A DNA stretch of 52,156 nt, taken from the NCBI GenBank assembly GCA_964524145.1, contig CAZGCA010000040.1, positions 1 to 52,156 of the forward strand. Reading direction: 5' to 3'. Source of the DNA: CAZGCA01 sp964524145. GTDB lineage: Bacteria > Hydrogenedentota > CAZGCA01. The position numbers and the translations under genes are program-made. The first letter of the stretch is position 1. The number at the start of each line of letters is the position of its first letter. The notes beneath the pieces were generated by a model. It searched no databases, was not told where the DNA came from, and saw nothing but the letters and a program-made list of their open reading frames with translations. Positions 25,384-34,139 of the stretch are shown one piece after another.

Positions 25384-28137
25384 TTACCGTGCCTTCTTCT
25401 TTCTTGTCCGGCCTTTCTTCTTGCTCTGTCGCTCCTTGGCGACCGACTGTGCCGCAGCGAGACGCGCTATCGGCACGCGGAACGGCGAACAACTGACGTA
25501 GTCGAGCCCGATCTCGTGGCAGAACTCGACGCTTGACGGGTCGCCGCCGTGCTCGCCGCAAATGCCGAGATGGAGTTTCGGGTTTGCCGCCCGGCCCTTC
25601 TGGGCAGCGATTCTCATAAGCTGCCCGACACCCGTGCGGTCAACCGTTTGGAACGGGTCGTTCGCCAGGATGCCACGGTCGATGTAGCCCGGCAGGAACG
25701 TACCGGCATCGTCCCGCGAATAGCCGAACGTCATCTGGGTCAGGTCGTTTGTCCCGAAGCTGAAGAAGTCGGCCACCCCGGCGACCTCGTCGGCGGTAAG
25801 GGCTGCACGCGGAATCTCTATCATCGTGCCTATCTTGACGTCGAGCTTTCGGAGGTTGTACTTCTTCTTGACCTCCTGAACGACCTCGACGATGATGGCT
25901 CGCTGGTCGGCGAGTTCCGCTCTGGTCCCGATCAGCGGCACCATTATCTCCGGATGTACCTCGACGCCTTTCTTGGTAAGCTCGGCCGCAGCCTCGAGGA
26001 TTGCCCGGGCCTGCATCCGGGTGATCTCCGGATAGGTTACGCCAAGACGGCATCCGCGATGGCCGAGCATCGGGTTGAGCTCGTGAAGCTGGGCTATTCG
26101 TGTTTGCAGCTTGCGTTCGCTGATTCCTATCTGCTTAGCGAGCGCCTTGACGCCGGCCTTGTCGTGCGGTACAAACTCGTGCAGCGGCGGGTCGACCAGG
26201 CGGATAACCACCGGCAACCCTTTCATCGCCTTGAGTATGCCGAGAAAATCCTTTTTCTGGTACGGCAGCAGTTTTGCGAGCGCCTTCTCGCGCTCGGCGG
26301 TGGTCTCGGAAACGATCATCCGGCGCATCGCAACGATGCGTTTGTCGCCGAAAAACATGTGCTCGGTCCGGCACAGCCCGATCCCTTCGGCACCGAACGC
26401 ACGCGCCTGCGCGGCGTCCTCCGGGCGGTCGGCGTTGGTTCGCACGCCCAGCGTGCGCGTCTCGTCTGCCCATTTCATGAGCTGCTTGTACGCCTTGTTC
26501 TTCTCCGGATCGGCGGGCAAGAGCGCGAGCTGACCCGGGTACAAACGGCCCATCGTCCCGTTCATCGTGATCCAGTCGCCCTCCTTGAGCACGGTGCCGT
26601 TGACACGGACGGTGCCTTTCGCGACGTCGATATCGAGCGCGCCGCATCCGACGATACAGCATTTGCCCCACCCGCGCGCAACGAGTGCAGCGTGACTTGT
26701 CATGCCGCCCTTCGCCGTCAGGATCGCCTCGGCGGCGTGCATCCCGTGAACGTCTTCGGGCGAGGTTTCGTTTCGGACAAGGATGACTTTTTGGCCGGCG
26801 CTGCCAAGCTTCTCGGCGCGGTCCGCGGTAAGAACGATCTTGCCGGACGCACCACCCGGCCCCGCCGGCAGCCCCTTGGCAAGCATCTTTGCGCGCTTCT
26901 CCGCCGCCGGATCCAGCATTGGATGGAGAAGCTCATCGAGCTGCTCCGGCTTGACGCGAAGTATCGCTTCCTGCTTCGATATCAGCCCTTCCTTGCACAT
27001 GTCCACGGCCATCTTCACGGCGGCAGGGCCGTTGCGCTTGCCCGTGCGGGTCTGCAACATCCAGAGCCGACCTTCCTGGATGGTAAACTCGAGATCCTGC
27101 ATGTCCCGGTAATGCTTCTCGAGGCCGTTACGATACCGGACCAGCTCCCTGTAGAGTTTCGGCATCTGCTCCTCGAGACTTGCGAGGTGCCGTGTGTCGT
27201 CGGTCTTGTTCTTCTTGTTGAGCGGGTTGGGTGTTCGGGTACCTGCCACAACGTCCTCACCCTGGGCGTTGACGAGCCACTCGCCGTAGAAGGTCTTGTC
27301 GCCCGTCGCGGGGTTACGTGTGAACGCCACACCGGTGGCGGACTGGTCGCCCATGTTGCCGAACACCATTACCTGGACGTTCACAGCCGTACCCCATTCG
27401 TGGGGGATGCCTTCGATTCGGCGATAGGCGATTGCCCGCTTGCCGTTCCACGACTGGAACACGGCACTGATGCCGCCCCAGAGCTGTTTCATCGGGTCGT
27501 CAGGGAACGGCTTACCGAGCAGCCTCTTCACGGTCTTTTTGTAGGTCGCAATGAGCTTCTCGAGATCGTCGGCTGTAAGTTCGGTGTCGCTCTCGTACCC
27601 GCGGGCTTTCTTCATTTTGTCGAGCGCATGCTCGAGCTGCGCGCGTACGCCTTTGCCCTCTGCGGGTTCGAATCCGCCGGCTTTCTCCATAACGACGTCC
27701 GCGTACATCTGTATAAGCCGACGGTACGCGTCGAGAACGAACCGCGGGTTACCGGTCTTGGCGATAAGCCCCTTGATGGTCTTTGTGGTGAGTCCAACGT
27801 TGAGGACGGTTTCCATCATGCCCGGCATGGATTGTCGCGCACCAGATCGCACGGATACGAGCAGCGGGTTGTCGGGGTCCCCAAACTTTGCGCCCATAAC
27901 CTTCTCGATGTGCGCGATACCCTTGTGGAGCTGTTGTGTAAGCTCGGGTGGGAACTTGCCTTTACGCTCGTAGTAGACCGTGCACATGTCGGTCGGTATG
28001 GTGAACCCGGGCGGGACGGGCATTCCCAAACTGCCCATCTCGGCCAGGTTAGCGCCCTTGCCCCCCAGCTTGTTCTTCATGGCCGCCGTGCCGTCGGCCT
28101 TGCCGCCACCAAAAAGAAAGACGTATTTCTTTGCCAT
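25384..28137 (-). CDS. ppdK: Pyruvate, phosphate dikinase
   Basis: The 917-residue enzyme reversibly makes phosphoenolpyruvate from pyruvate, ATP and phosphate. The order is an N-terminal ATP-grasp domain (FGGGKADG near residue 9), the swivelling phosphohistidine domain with catalytic His482 in GGMTSHAALVARG, and the C-terminal PEP/pyruvate barrel with catalytic Cys860 in GICGEHGGDPSS. The length is slightly above the usual 870-880, because the protein ends in a Lys/Arg-rich tail (SKKKGRTRKKKAR) after the normal end. AGGAGG precedes the ATG. It lies 22 bp after the patatin gene and may be the last gene of the long operon or have its own promoter. Confidence 0.96.
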   Translation of the reverse strand: MAKKYVFLFGGGKADGTAAMKNKLGGKGANLAEMGSLGMPVPPGFTIPTDMCTVYYERKGKFPPELTQQLHKGIAHIEKVMGAKFGDPDNPLLVSVRSGARQSMPGMMETVLNVGLTTKTIKGLIAKTGNPRFVLDAYRRLIQMYADVVMEKAGGFEPAEGKGVRAQLEHALDKMKKARGYESDTELTADDLEKLIATYKKTVKRLLGKPFPDDPMKQLWGGISAVFQSWNGKRAIAYRRIEGIPHEWGTAVNVQVMVFGNMGDQSATGVAFTRNPATGDKTFYGEWLVNAQGEDVVAGTRTPNPLNKKNKTDDTRHLASLEEQMPKLYRELVRYRNGLEKHYRDMQDLEFTIQEGRLWMLQTRTGKRNGPAAVKMAVDMCKEGLISKQEAILRVKPEQLDELLHPMLDPAAEKRAKMLAKGLPAGPGGASGKIVLTADRAEKLGSAGQKVILVRNETSPEDVHGMHAAEAILTAKGGMTSHAALVARGWGKCCIVGCGALDIDVAKGTVRVNGTVLKEGDWITMNGTMGRLYPGQLALLPADPEKNKAYKQLMKWADETRTLGVRTNADRPEDAAQARAFGAEGIGLCRTEHMFFGDKRIVAMRRMIVSETTAEREKALAKLLPYQKKDFLGILKAMKGLPVVIRLVDPPLHEFVPHDKAGVKALAKQIGISERKLQTRIAQLHELNPMLGHRGCRLGVTYPEITRMQARAILEAAAELTKKGVEVHPEIMVPLIGTRAELADQRAIIVEVVQEVKKKYNLRKLDVKIGTMIEIPRAALTADEVAGVADFFSFGTNDLTQMTFGYSRDDAGTFLPGYIDRGILANDPFQTVDRTGVGQLMRIAAQKGRAANPKLHLGICGEHGGDPSSVEFCHEIGLDYVSCSPFRVPIARLAAAQSVAKERQSKKKGRTRKKKAR

Positions 28138-28159
28138 AGATCTCGCCTCCTGTTCCCAA

Positions 28160-28999
28160 CTATGTCACAGCATAGTCAGTACTCGTTGACCATTGAGAGC
28201 TTCCAAGCAGACTTCGTCTGTAATCGAGCTCGTCCAGTATTCGGGGTACGACTTCGCTCGCCGCTCGCTCACCGGCTTCCACAGACTCCTCGTACTTCGT
28301 AAAGTTCAGCGCACTGTAACCCTGCAGAGCGGGATAGATCATGAAGTCGGCCAACGCACGCTGCCGCGCGGCCCTGTCCTCGCCAACAAACGACATGAGC
28401 CCAAGCACCGCCTCAATCATGTTGCGCGGCGTGTGCGTCCGCCGCGACTTGTAGCCGACATCGCTCCCTATCACTATATCTGCGCCCAGGGAGACGACAC
28501 ACTCTACCGGGAGCTTGTCCGCAAGACCTCCGTCGGTCAAGAGCGTGCCGTCGCGCTCAACCGGAGCGAAAACCTGCGGAATGCTGCAACTGGCTCGAAC
28601 CGCCGAAGCTACCGGGCCCGAGTCCAACACCACCTGTCGACCGGTTACCACGTCGGCACAGACGGCGCTAAACGGAATCCTGAGGTCCGAGAACGTTATC
28701 TCACCGATGTACCGCGTGATGAACTTCTCTATTCTCTCGCTCGAAAACAAGCCGAGCCGCGGCACTTGCAGCCGTGCAAGCTGTCGCCACCGCAGATCGC
28801 TCGCCGCCCGGATGAGCTCGTCGGGAGTCATCCCGGCAGCGTAACATGCGCCGACGAACGAGCCGCCGCTCGTACCTGCGGCGCAGTCTATGGTGACGCC
28901 GCCCTCCTCGAGCGCTTTCAACACTCCAATGTGGGCTACAGTGTAAGCTATTCCGCCGCTGAATGCAACACCTATCTTGAGATTTCTGGTCGCCTTCAT
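28160..28999 (-). CDS. Patatin-like phospholipase
   Basis: The 279-residue serine hydrolase of the RssA/patatin class has the nucleophile motif GTSGG and the dyad Asp in LLTDGGLADKLP. The oxyanion segment reads FSGGIAYTVAHIGVL, a variant of the usual GGGxRG. The family cleaves acyl chains from lipids; no signal peptide or membrane segment is seen. The start is set at 28999, where the ATG overlaps the stop of pgeF as ATGA; the longer frame to 29083 would overlap pgeF by 88 bp. Translational coupling with pgeF is likely. Confidence 0.9.
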   Translation of the reverse strand: MKATRNLKIGVAFSGGIAYTVAHIGVLKALEEGGVTIDCAAGTSGGSFVGACYAAGMTPDELIRAASDLRWRQLARLQVPRLGLFSSERIEKFITRYIGEITFSDLRIPFSAVCADVVTGRQVVLDSGPVASAVRASCSIPQVFAPVERDGTLLTDGGLADKLPVECVVSLGADIVIGSDVGYKSRRTHTPRNMIEAVLGLMSFVGEDRAARQRALADFMIYPALQGYSALNFTKYEESVEAGERAASEVVPRILDELDYRRSLLGSSQWSTSTDYAVT

Positions 29000-29817
29000 T
29001 GCAGCATTGCCACCATCATGTTCCGACCGGTCTTCGAGCCGTCGCGGCGCGCCGAAAAGTAGTCGCTGGTGCAGATAGTGCATACTGACGTGTCAACGAT
29101 ACGGTCATGTGCAACTCCCGAATCTCGCAGGACGGTCTTGTTTGCCAAACCGAGATCGAGAAGCAGGGTCTCGTCGCCGCACTGCGTGAACACCCCCGGC
29201 GTTGCAGCCAGGTCCGGTGGGAACGCGTCACGGACGTCCGAACCGACCACGTAACAGCACTTGCCCGCGCGTGGTCCGAGCACGGCCCAGCACCCGGAGG
29301 GCACGCTGCCGAACGAGTCGCGCATTGCGTGGACTGCACACGAGACGATGCAGGCGGCTGTGCCGCGCCATCCCGCGTGGACAAGAGCCAGAACGCGACG
29401 TTCGACGTCAACGATCGCTATGGGCAGGCAATCGGCCACGAAGACGGCAATCGGCACGTTCACGGCCTGTGTGATCAATGCATCCGTCGAATCGATAGCG
29501 CTGTCATATTCGAGCGCGCCGCGAGCGGCATTGTCTTCGCTTACAACGTGGACGTTGTCGCCGTGCACTTGCTTGCCGGCTACGAGCCGGCTGTGGTCCA
29601 TACCTGTGGCAGCACACGCACGACGCCGGTTCTCGACGACGTGTTCGGGGCGGTCGCCCACATGGAACGCCATGTTTGCCGTGCCGAAAACGCCCGTGCT
29701 GACTCCTCCGTGACGGGTAGTGAACGCCACCTTCGCGATCTCGTCAGCGACCGGCAGGTCGACGACACGGACCAGTGCGTTGGAATCTGTCGGGAGAATT
29801 TTGTCTTCGTTTTGCAC
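28996..29817 (-). CDS. pgeF: Multicopper-polyphenol-oxidase/PgeF family protein
   Basis: The 273-residue laccase-domain protein belongs to the YfiH/PgeF family. In E. coli this protein removes wrongly built UDP-MurNAc precursors (peptidoglycan editing); some relatives act as purine nucleosidases or deaminases. Conserved metal-site motifs are visible: FTTRHGGVS (residues 32-40), KQVHGD, VFVADCLPI and VHAGWRGT; the later GPRAGKCCY replaces the common GPxIGxCCY. It overlaps the patatin gene by 4 bp and follows hslU by 24 bp. Confidence 0.9.
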   Translation of the reverse strand: MQNEDKILPTDSNALVRVVDLPVADEIAKVAFTTRHGGVSTGVFGTANMAFHVGDRPEHVVENRRRACAATGMDHSRLVAGKQVHGDNVHVVSEDNAARGALEYDSAIDSTDALITQAVNVPIAVFVADCLPIAIVDVERRVLALVHAGWRGTAACIVSCAVHAMRDSFGSVPSGCWAVLGPRAGKCCYVVGSDVRDAFPPDLAATPGVFTQCGDETLLLDLGLANKTVLRDSGVAHDRIVDTSVCTICTSDYFSARRDGSKTGRNMMVAMLQ

Positions 29818-29841
29818 CGGGGCAGCTTCCAGGCAGGGGGA

Positions 29842-31290
29842 CTACAGAATGTACCTGCTGAGGTCCCTGTCCTCCATTATATCCTTGAGCTTGTCTCTGA
29901 CATACTGTTGGTCGATCGCGATCTCTTCCGTTGCGCCGTCGGACGCAGCGAACGATATATCCTCGAGGATGTGCTCGAGCACGGTGTGCAGCCGCCTGGC
30001 CCCGATGTTCTCGGTCATCTCGTTGACGGCGTGCGCGCTGACGGCGATCTCGCGGACGGCTTCCGGCGTGAATGAGATGTGTACATCTTCTGTCCCCAAC
30101 AGTTCCGTGTACTGCCTGATAAGCGCATTCTTCGGCTCGGTGAGTATCCGCTCGAATTCCGAGGCGGCGAGGCTGTCGAGCTCGACGCGTATCGGGAACC
30201 TGCCCTGCAGTTCCGGTATGAGGTCCGAGGGTTTGGTCATGTGGAACGCGCCGGCCGCGATGAACAGTATGTGGTCGGTTCGCACCATGCCGTACTTGGT
30301 CATGACGCTCGAGCCTTCGACCAAAGGCAATATGTCGCGCTGGACGCCTTCGCGTGAAACCTCGGGACCCGAGCCGCCGCTCCCTTTAGACGCGATCTTG
30401 TCGATCTCGTCCAGGAACACAATACCGCTCTCTTCGACCAGCCTCTGCCCTCCGCTGATCACCTCGTCCATGTCTATCAGCTTCTGTGCTTCTTCGTTCT
30501 TGAGAACCTGTCGAGCCTGAGATATCTTGGCTTTTCGACGCTTCGAGTGCTGGGGCAACATGCGCCCGAGGATGTCCTGAATATGAAAGTCCATCTCCTC
30601 GATGCCGGCGTTCGAGAATATCTGCATCATAGGCATGGCCGACGTATCTTTCACCTCGATCTCTATCACCTTGTCCTCGAGTTCGCCCTCCGCAAGCTTC
30701 TTGGCCAGTCGTTGTCTTGTGCGGGCCATGCTGGTTGCGGCGACCTCAGGCGGAGGGTGCTCCTCCTCGGCATCGCCCACTTCCTGCTGCGCGGGAGCCG
30801 TTATCTCATCGGGGTGCTGCGGCGTTGGCAGCAGCAGGTCGAGTATGCGTTCCTCGGCGTATTTCTCGGCGAGCTTCTCCACTTCCTTGGTCTTGGCCTC
30901 TTTGACCATCTTGACGCCGAGATCCATCAGGTCCCTTATCATTGACTCGACGTCGCGACCGACGTACCCCACCTCGGTGTATTTCGATGCCTCGACCTTG
31001 AGAAACGGCGCACCGGCAAGCCGTGCCAGCCGTCGTGCTATCTCTGTCTTGCCGACCCCTGTCGGCCCGATCATTATGATATTCTTGGGCGCAACCTCGT
31101 CGCGCAACTCGGGTGGGAGTTGTTGCCGCCGCCATCGGTTGCGCATGGCGATTGCCACCTTCCGCTTGGCTTTGTCCTGACCGATGATATACGTATCGAG
31201 CTCGTCCACGATTTGGCGCGGTGTCAGTTCGCCCGGGCCGCGCAGTTCGAGCGGCGATGGTTGAGCCGTTTCACGGTGCCGCAGTTCCAT
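29842..31290 (-). CDS. hslU: ATP-dependent protease ATPase subunit HslU
   Basis: The 482-residue AAA+ unfoldase forms the cap of the HslUV protease. Motifs are DELDTYIIGQDKAKR (residues 29-43), Walker A GPTGVGKT (75-82), the pore loop GYVGRD (108-113), Walker B IVFLDEIDKIA, and the C-terminal docking tail DLSRYIL that inserts into HslV. The N-terminus is about 15 residues longer than usual. The peptidase gene hslV, normally next to hslU, is not in this operon or window, so it must lie elsewhere or be missing. It is 12 bp downstream of glyA. Confidence 0.95.
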   Translation of the reverse strand: MELRHRETAQPSPLELRGPGELTPRQIVDELDTYIIGQDKAKRKVAIAMRNRWRRQQLPPELRDEVAPKNIIMIGPTGVGKTEIARRLARLAGAPFLKVEASKYTEVGYVGRDVESMIRDLMDLGVKMVKEAKTKEVEKLAEKYAEERILDLLLPTPQHPDEITAPAQQEVGDAEEEHPPPEVAATSMARTRQRLAKKLAEGELEDKVIEIEVKDTSAMPMMQIFSNAGIEEMDFHIQDILGRMLPQHSKRRKAKISQARQVLKNEEAQKLIDMDEVISGGQRLVEESGIVFLDEIDKIASKGSGGSGPEVSREGVQRDILPLVEGSSVMTKYGMVRTDHILFIAAGAFHMTKPSDLIPELQGRFPIRVELDSLAASEFERILTEPKNALIRQYTELLGTEDVHISFTPEAVREIAVSAHAVNEMTENIGARRLHTVLEHILEDISFAASDGATEEIAIDQQYVRDKLKDIMEDRDLSRYIL

Positions 31291-31302
31291 TTCCTTTCCC
31301 TC

Positions 31303-32577
31303 TCACGTCCACCATCTATCGAGCGGAAACCGCATGCACAGCTCGCGGACATCGCTCTTGACTGAATCAATGGTCTTCTCGTCGTCCGGCGAAGAGAGCA
31401 CCCCATCTATCATCGCGGCGATCCGTGCCATCTCCTCCGGTCCCATGCCGCGGGTGGAAAGCACGGGTGTGCCCAGCCGTATGCCACTGGTAATCCTGGG
31501 AGGTTTCGTGTCGAACGGTATGGCGTTCTTGTTTACGGTCAGGCCGGCCCGATCGAGCAGTTTCTCCGCCTGGTCGCCCCTGAGCCCTTTGCTGGTGACA
31601 TCGACAAGCACCAGATGGGTGTCAGTGCCGCCCGCGACCAGCCGGTACTCGCGTGAGGCCAGTTCTGCGGCCAGTCGGCGGGCGTTGTCCACGGTGCGTC
31701 GCTGGTAGTCGACAAAATCGTTTTTCATGGCTTCCTTCAGGGCAACCGCTTTGGCGGCGATGACGTGCATGAGCGGTCCCCCCTGGACACCCGGAAACAC
31801 CGCTTTGTCTACCCGCGAGGCGTATCCGGACTTGCACAAGATCATGCCGCCTCGCGGACCGCGCAGCGTCTTGTGCGTGGTCGTCGTTACTACGTCCGCC
31901 CAGGGTACCGGACTCGGATGCAGGTCCGCCGCAACAAGACCGGCGATGTGGGCGATGTCAACGATAAGGTACGCGCCGACAGCATCCGCTATCTCGCGAA
32001 ACTTCTCAAACTCGAGCGTTCTCGGGTACGCCGTGGCGCCGGCGACTATTGCAGCCGGAGAAGCCTTGCGGGCAAGCTGCAGCAAGTGGTCGTAGTCTAT
32101 GGTTTCGGTTTCTCTGTCTACACCATACGGGGCCACCTTGTAAAGGGTGCCCGAGAAGCTCACCGACGAACCGTGTGTCAGGTGACCGCCGTGGTCAAGT
32201 TCCATCCCCATGATGGTATCGCCCGGTTTAAGAAGGGCCATGTAGGCGCTCATGTTGGCCTGGCTGCCGGAATGCGGCTGGACGTTGACGTGTTCGGCAC
32301 CGAAAAGCCGCTTGGCCCTGTCTATCGCGAGTCGTTCGACGACGTCCACGCACTCGCACCCGCCGTAGTAGCGGCGTCCAGGATATCCCTCGGCGTACTT
32401 GTTCGTGAGTATCGACCCTTGCGCCTCCATCACGGCGGCGCTGGCGGTGTTCTCGGAAGGTATGAGTTCGAGATGATACGACTCACGTTCGCGTTCAGCA
32501 TGGATCGCATCGAACACCTCGGGGTCCTCTTGCTGGAGCGGGGTAAGCTCGCAGTCCAGCACCGTACCTTCGCTCAT
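31303..32577 (-). CDS. glyA: Serine hydroxymethyltransferase
   Basis: This 424-residue pyridoxal-phosphate enzyme converts serine and tetrahydrofolate to glycine and methylene-tetrahydrofolate. The PLP lysine lies in TTTTHKTLRGPRGG, and other hallmarks are LIPSENTAS, YAEGYPGRRYYGGCE and HSGSQAN. The length and order are those of a complete bacterial enzyme. The ATG overlaps the stop of rpiB as ATGA. The order tsaC, phosphatase, rpiB, glyA reproduces a cluster known from Bacillus and relatives. Confidence 0.96.
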   Translation of the reverse strand: MSEGTVLDCELTPLQQEDPEVFDAIHAERERESYHLELIPSENTASAAVMEAQGSILTNKYAEGYPGRRYYGGCECVDVVERLAIDRAKRLFGAEHVNVQPHSGSQANMSAYMALLKPGDTIMGMELDHGGHLTHGSSVSFSGTLYKVAPYGVDRETETIDYDHLLQLARKASPAAIVAGATAYPRTLEFEKFREIADAVGAYLIVDIAHIAGLVAADLHPSPVPWADVVTTTTHKTLRGPRGGMILCKSGYASRVDKAVFPGVQGGPLMHVIAAKAVALKEAMKNDFVDYQRRTVDNARRLAAELASREYRLVAGGTDTHLVLVDVTSKGLRGDQAEKLLDRAGLTVNKNAIPFDTKPPRITSGIRLGTPVLSTRGMGPEEMARIAAMIDGVLSSPDDEKTIDSVKSDVRELCMRFPLDRWWT

Positions 32578-33005
32578 CCTATCTTCTCAACCCTTCGTAC
32601 GTGCCGTTCTTCTCCCGAGAAAGGGGTTTCCAGCCAACGGCGAACGATCAGCATGGCGTATTCAGAAGCAAGCATCCGAGCGCCCAACGCGAGTATGTTG
32701 GCGTCGTTGTGTGTGCGCGAAACTTCCGCGATGAACTCGTTCCAGCAGTTGACAGCGCGGATGCCGGGTACCTTGTTGGCAGCCATCGCCATACCCAGAC
32801 CCGTACCGCAAAGCACTATTCCGCGGTCGAACTCGCCCGTGCTCACTGCATGTGCAACGAGCTTGGCTATATCCGGATAATCCGACGGTTTGTCATCGAA
32901 CGCGCCAAAATCCTTGTGCTCGATCGATTCCGCCGAGAGATACTCCATGACCTGTTGTTTCAACCCAAATCCAGCGTGGTCTGATCCCAATGCAATCCTC
33001 ATCAT
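32574..33005 (-). CDS. rpiB: Ribose 5-phosphate isomerase B
   Basis: This 143-residue RpiB/LacA/LacB-family isomerase interconverts ribose 5-phosphate and ribulose 5-phosphate. Motifs are RIALGSDHAGF at the N-terminus, VLCGTGLGMAMAANK (catalytic Cys region) and RTHNDANILALGAR. The start is set at 33005, where two consecutive ATG codons overlap the stop of the phosphatase gene; the longer frame to 33044 adds 13 residues with no family similarity. It overlaps glyA by 4 bp. Confidence 0.93.
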   Translation of the reverse strand: MMRIALGSDHAGFGLKQQVMEYLSAESIEHKDFGAFDDKPSDYPDIAKLVAHAVSTGEFDRGIVLCGTGLGMAMAANKVPGIRAVNCWNEFIAEVSRTHNDANILALGARMLASEYAMLIVRRWLETPFSGEERHVRRVEKIG

Positions 33006-33478
33006 CCTTCCTCCAGAACGAAATCCGCCAACCGCGGCAAGCACCCATCAATTATGCGAGTTACTTCGCGATACGTCTCGATCGAGCCGCCCATCGGGTC
33101 GTCGATCTCCGCTTCGGTGTTCGCTTCGGCGAACTCCGTAAGCAGATGCGAGCGTCCGCGCAGGGAAGGAGAGAGGCTGCGCACGGTCGAAAGATGAACA
33201 TGTGTCATACAACAGATGACGTCCGCATCCAGGCAAAGAGCTTCGGTAAGATGGGCCGTGGCATGTCCTGTCGCATCGACTCCGTACTCCTTCAGCACTC
33301 TCATTGCGTTGTCCGACGGACCGAATCCTTCGAGAGCGGCGGTTCCGGCGGACGTGACGCGCACCCTGTTCTCAGAGCGCTGCTCCAATAGCGCTCTGAA
33401 GAGGTATTCGGCGATGACGCTTCGGCACATATTGCCCGTGCAAACGAACAGGACCGACTTCTTGTGCTTCGTTTTCAT
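33002..33478 (-). CDS. Low-molecular-weight protein phosphatase, YwlE-like
   Basis: The 158-residue phosphatase has the P-loop CTGNMCRS near the N-terminus (C-x5-R-S) and the general-acid Asp in IDDPMGGSIETYREV. The DP-GGS-Y pattern and the ADVICCMTH segment resemble Bacillus YwlE, a protein-arginine phosphatase, more than tyrosine phosphatases; the discriminating P-loop position is Met here, Thr in YwlE. Placement between tsaC and rpiB, as in the ywlC-ywlE-rpiB-glyA cluster, agrees. A low-molecular-weight tyrosine phosphatase acting on the BY-kinase cannot be ruled out, although it is far from that locus. Confidence 0.88.
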   Translation of the reverse strand: MKTKHKKSVLFVCTGNMCRSVIAEYLFRALLEQRSENRVRVTSAGTAALEGFGPSDNAMRVLKEYGVDATGHATAHLTEALCLDADVICCMTHVHLSTVRSLSPSLRGRSHLLTEFAEANTEAEIDDPMGGSIETYREVTRIIDGCLPRLADFVLEEG

Positions 33479-34134
33479 CTCGCGGCGCGTCCCGATTGCG
33501 GCCGATATCCTAATACGTCTTCGAGCGCGGTGCAGCTTATCGCACCCTTGCGCAATAGTATAGCGCGCTCACCCGTCACGTCAACGATGGTCGACGGTAT
33601 TTCGTTTGCAGCAGGTCCGCCGTCAATGATCAGATCGATTCTATCCTGAAACAGCTTTTGCACCTCCCTCGCCGTCACAGAAGGAGGGCATCCCGCCACG
33701 TTCGCGCTCGTTGCGGTGAGAGGCGCGCCGAGCTCGTGGGCTACTGCCCGTGCAAACGGTGCGGCAGGCACGCGCAACGCTACCGTTCCGGTGGCACCGT
33801 GCGTCTGATCGGGAATGGATTCGGACGCTGCGAGCACGAGAGACAACGGGCCCGGCCAGAACGCTTCCATCAGCTTGCAGGCCGCATCGTTGATGTGGGT
33901 GGCGTATCTGCCGGCGCTTCGCGCGGATTCCACAATAAGCGGTACCGGCTTATCGCTGCGGCGTTGTTTCAGGGCAAAGAGTCGATCAACAGCATCGCAG
34001 TTAATACCGCTGACACCCAACCCGTACAAGGTGTCCGTCGGGTAGGCGACGATGCCGCCAGCGTCGAGCAGACGCACCGTTTGCAGCACTACGTCGGGAT
34101 TCGGGGAGCAAGGGTCGATCGATACCAGAGGCAT
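33475..34134 (-). CDS. tsaC: L-threonylcarbamoyladenylate synthase (Sua5/YrdC)
   Basis: The 219-residue enzyme makes threonylcarbamoyl-AMP from threonine, bicarbonate and ATP, the first step of the t6A37 tRNA modification. Signature segments are GGIVAYPTDTLYGLG (residues 28-42), KQRRSDKPVPLIV and TATSANVAGCPPS. The length fits the short TsaC form, without the C-terminal Sua5 domain. It overlaps the phosphatase gene by 4 bp (ATGA) and follows rdgB by 5 bp. Confidence 0.94.
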   Translation of the reverse strand: MPLVSIDPCSPNPDVVLQTVRLLDAGGIVAYPTDTLYGLGVSGINCDAVDRLFALKQRRSDKPVPLIVESARSAGRYATHINDAACKLMEAFWPGPLSLVLAASESIPDQTHGATGTVALRVPAAPFARAVAHELGAPLTATSANVAGCPPSVTAREVQKLFQDRIDLIIDGGPAANEIPSTIVDVTGERAILLRKGAISCTALEDVLGYRPQSGRAAR

Positions 34135-34139
34135 CCCAT

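Noticed and set aside
25549..28302. 917-codon open frame on the plus strand opposite ppdK
   Set aside because: It mirrors ppdK nearly full length, has no ribosome site, and its translation is low-complexity and unlike any family. Such long antisense frames are common opposite GC-rich genes.
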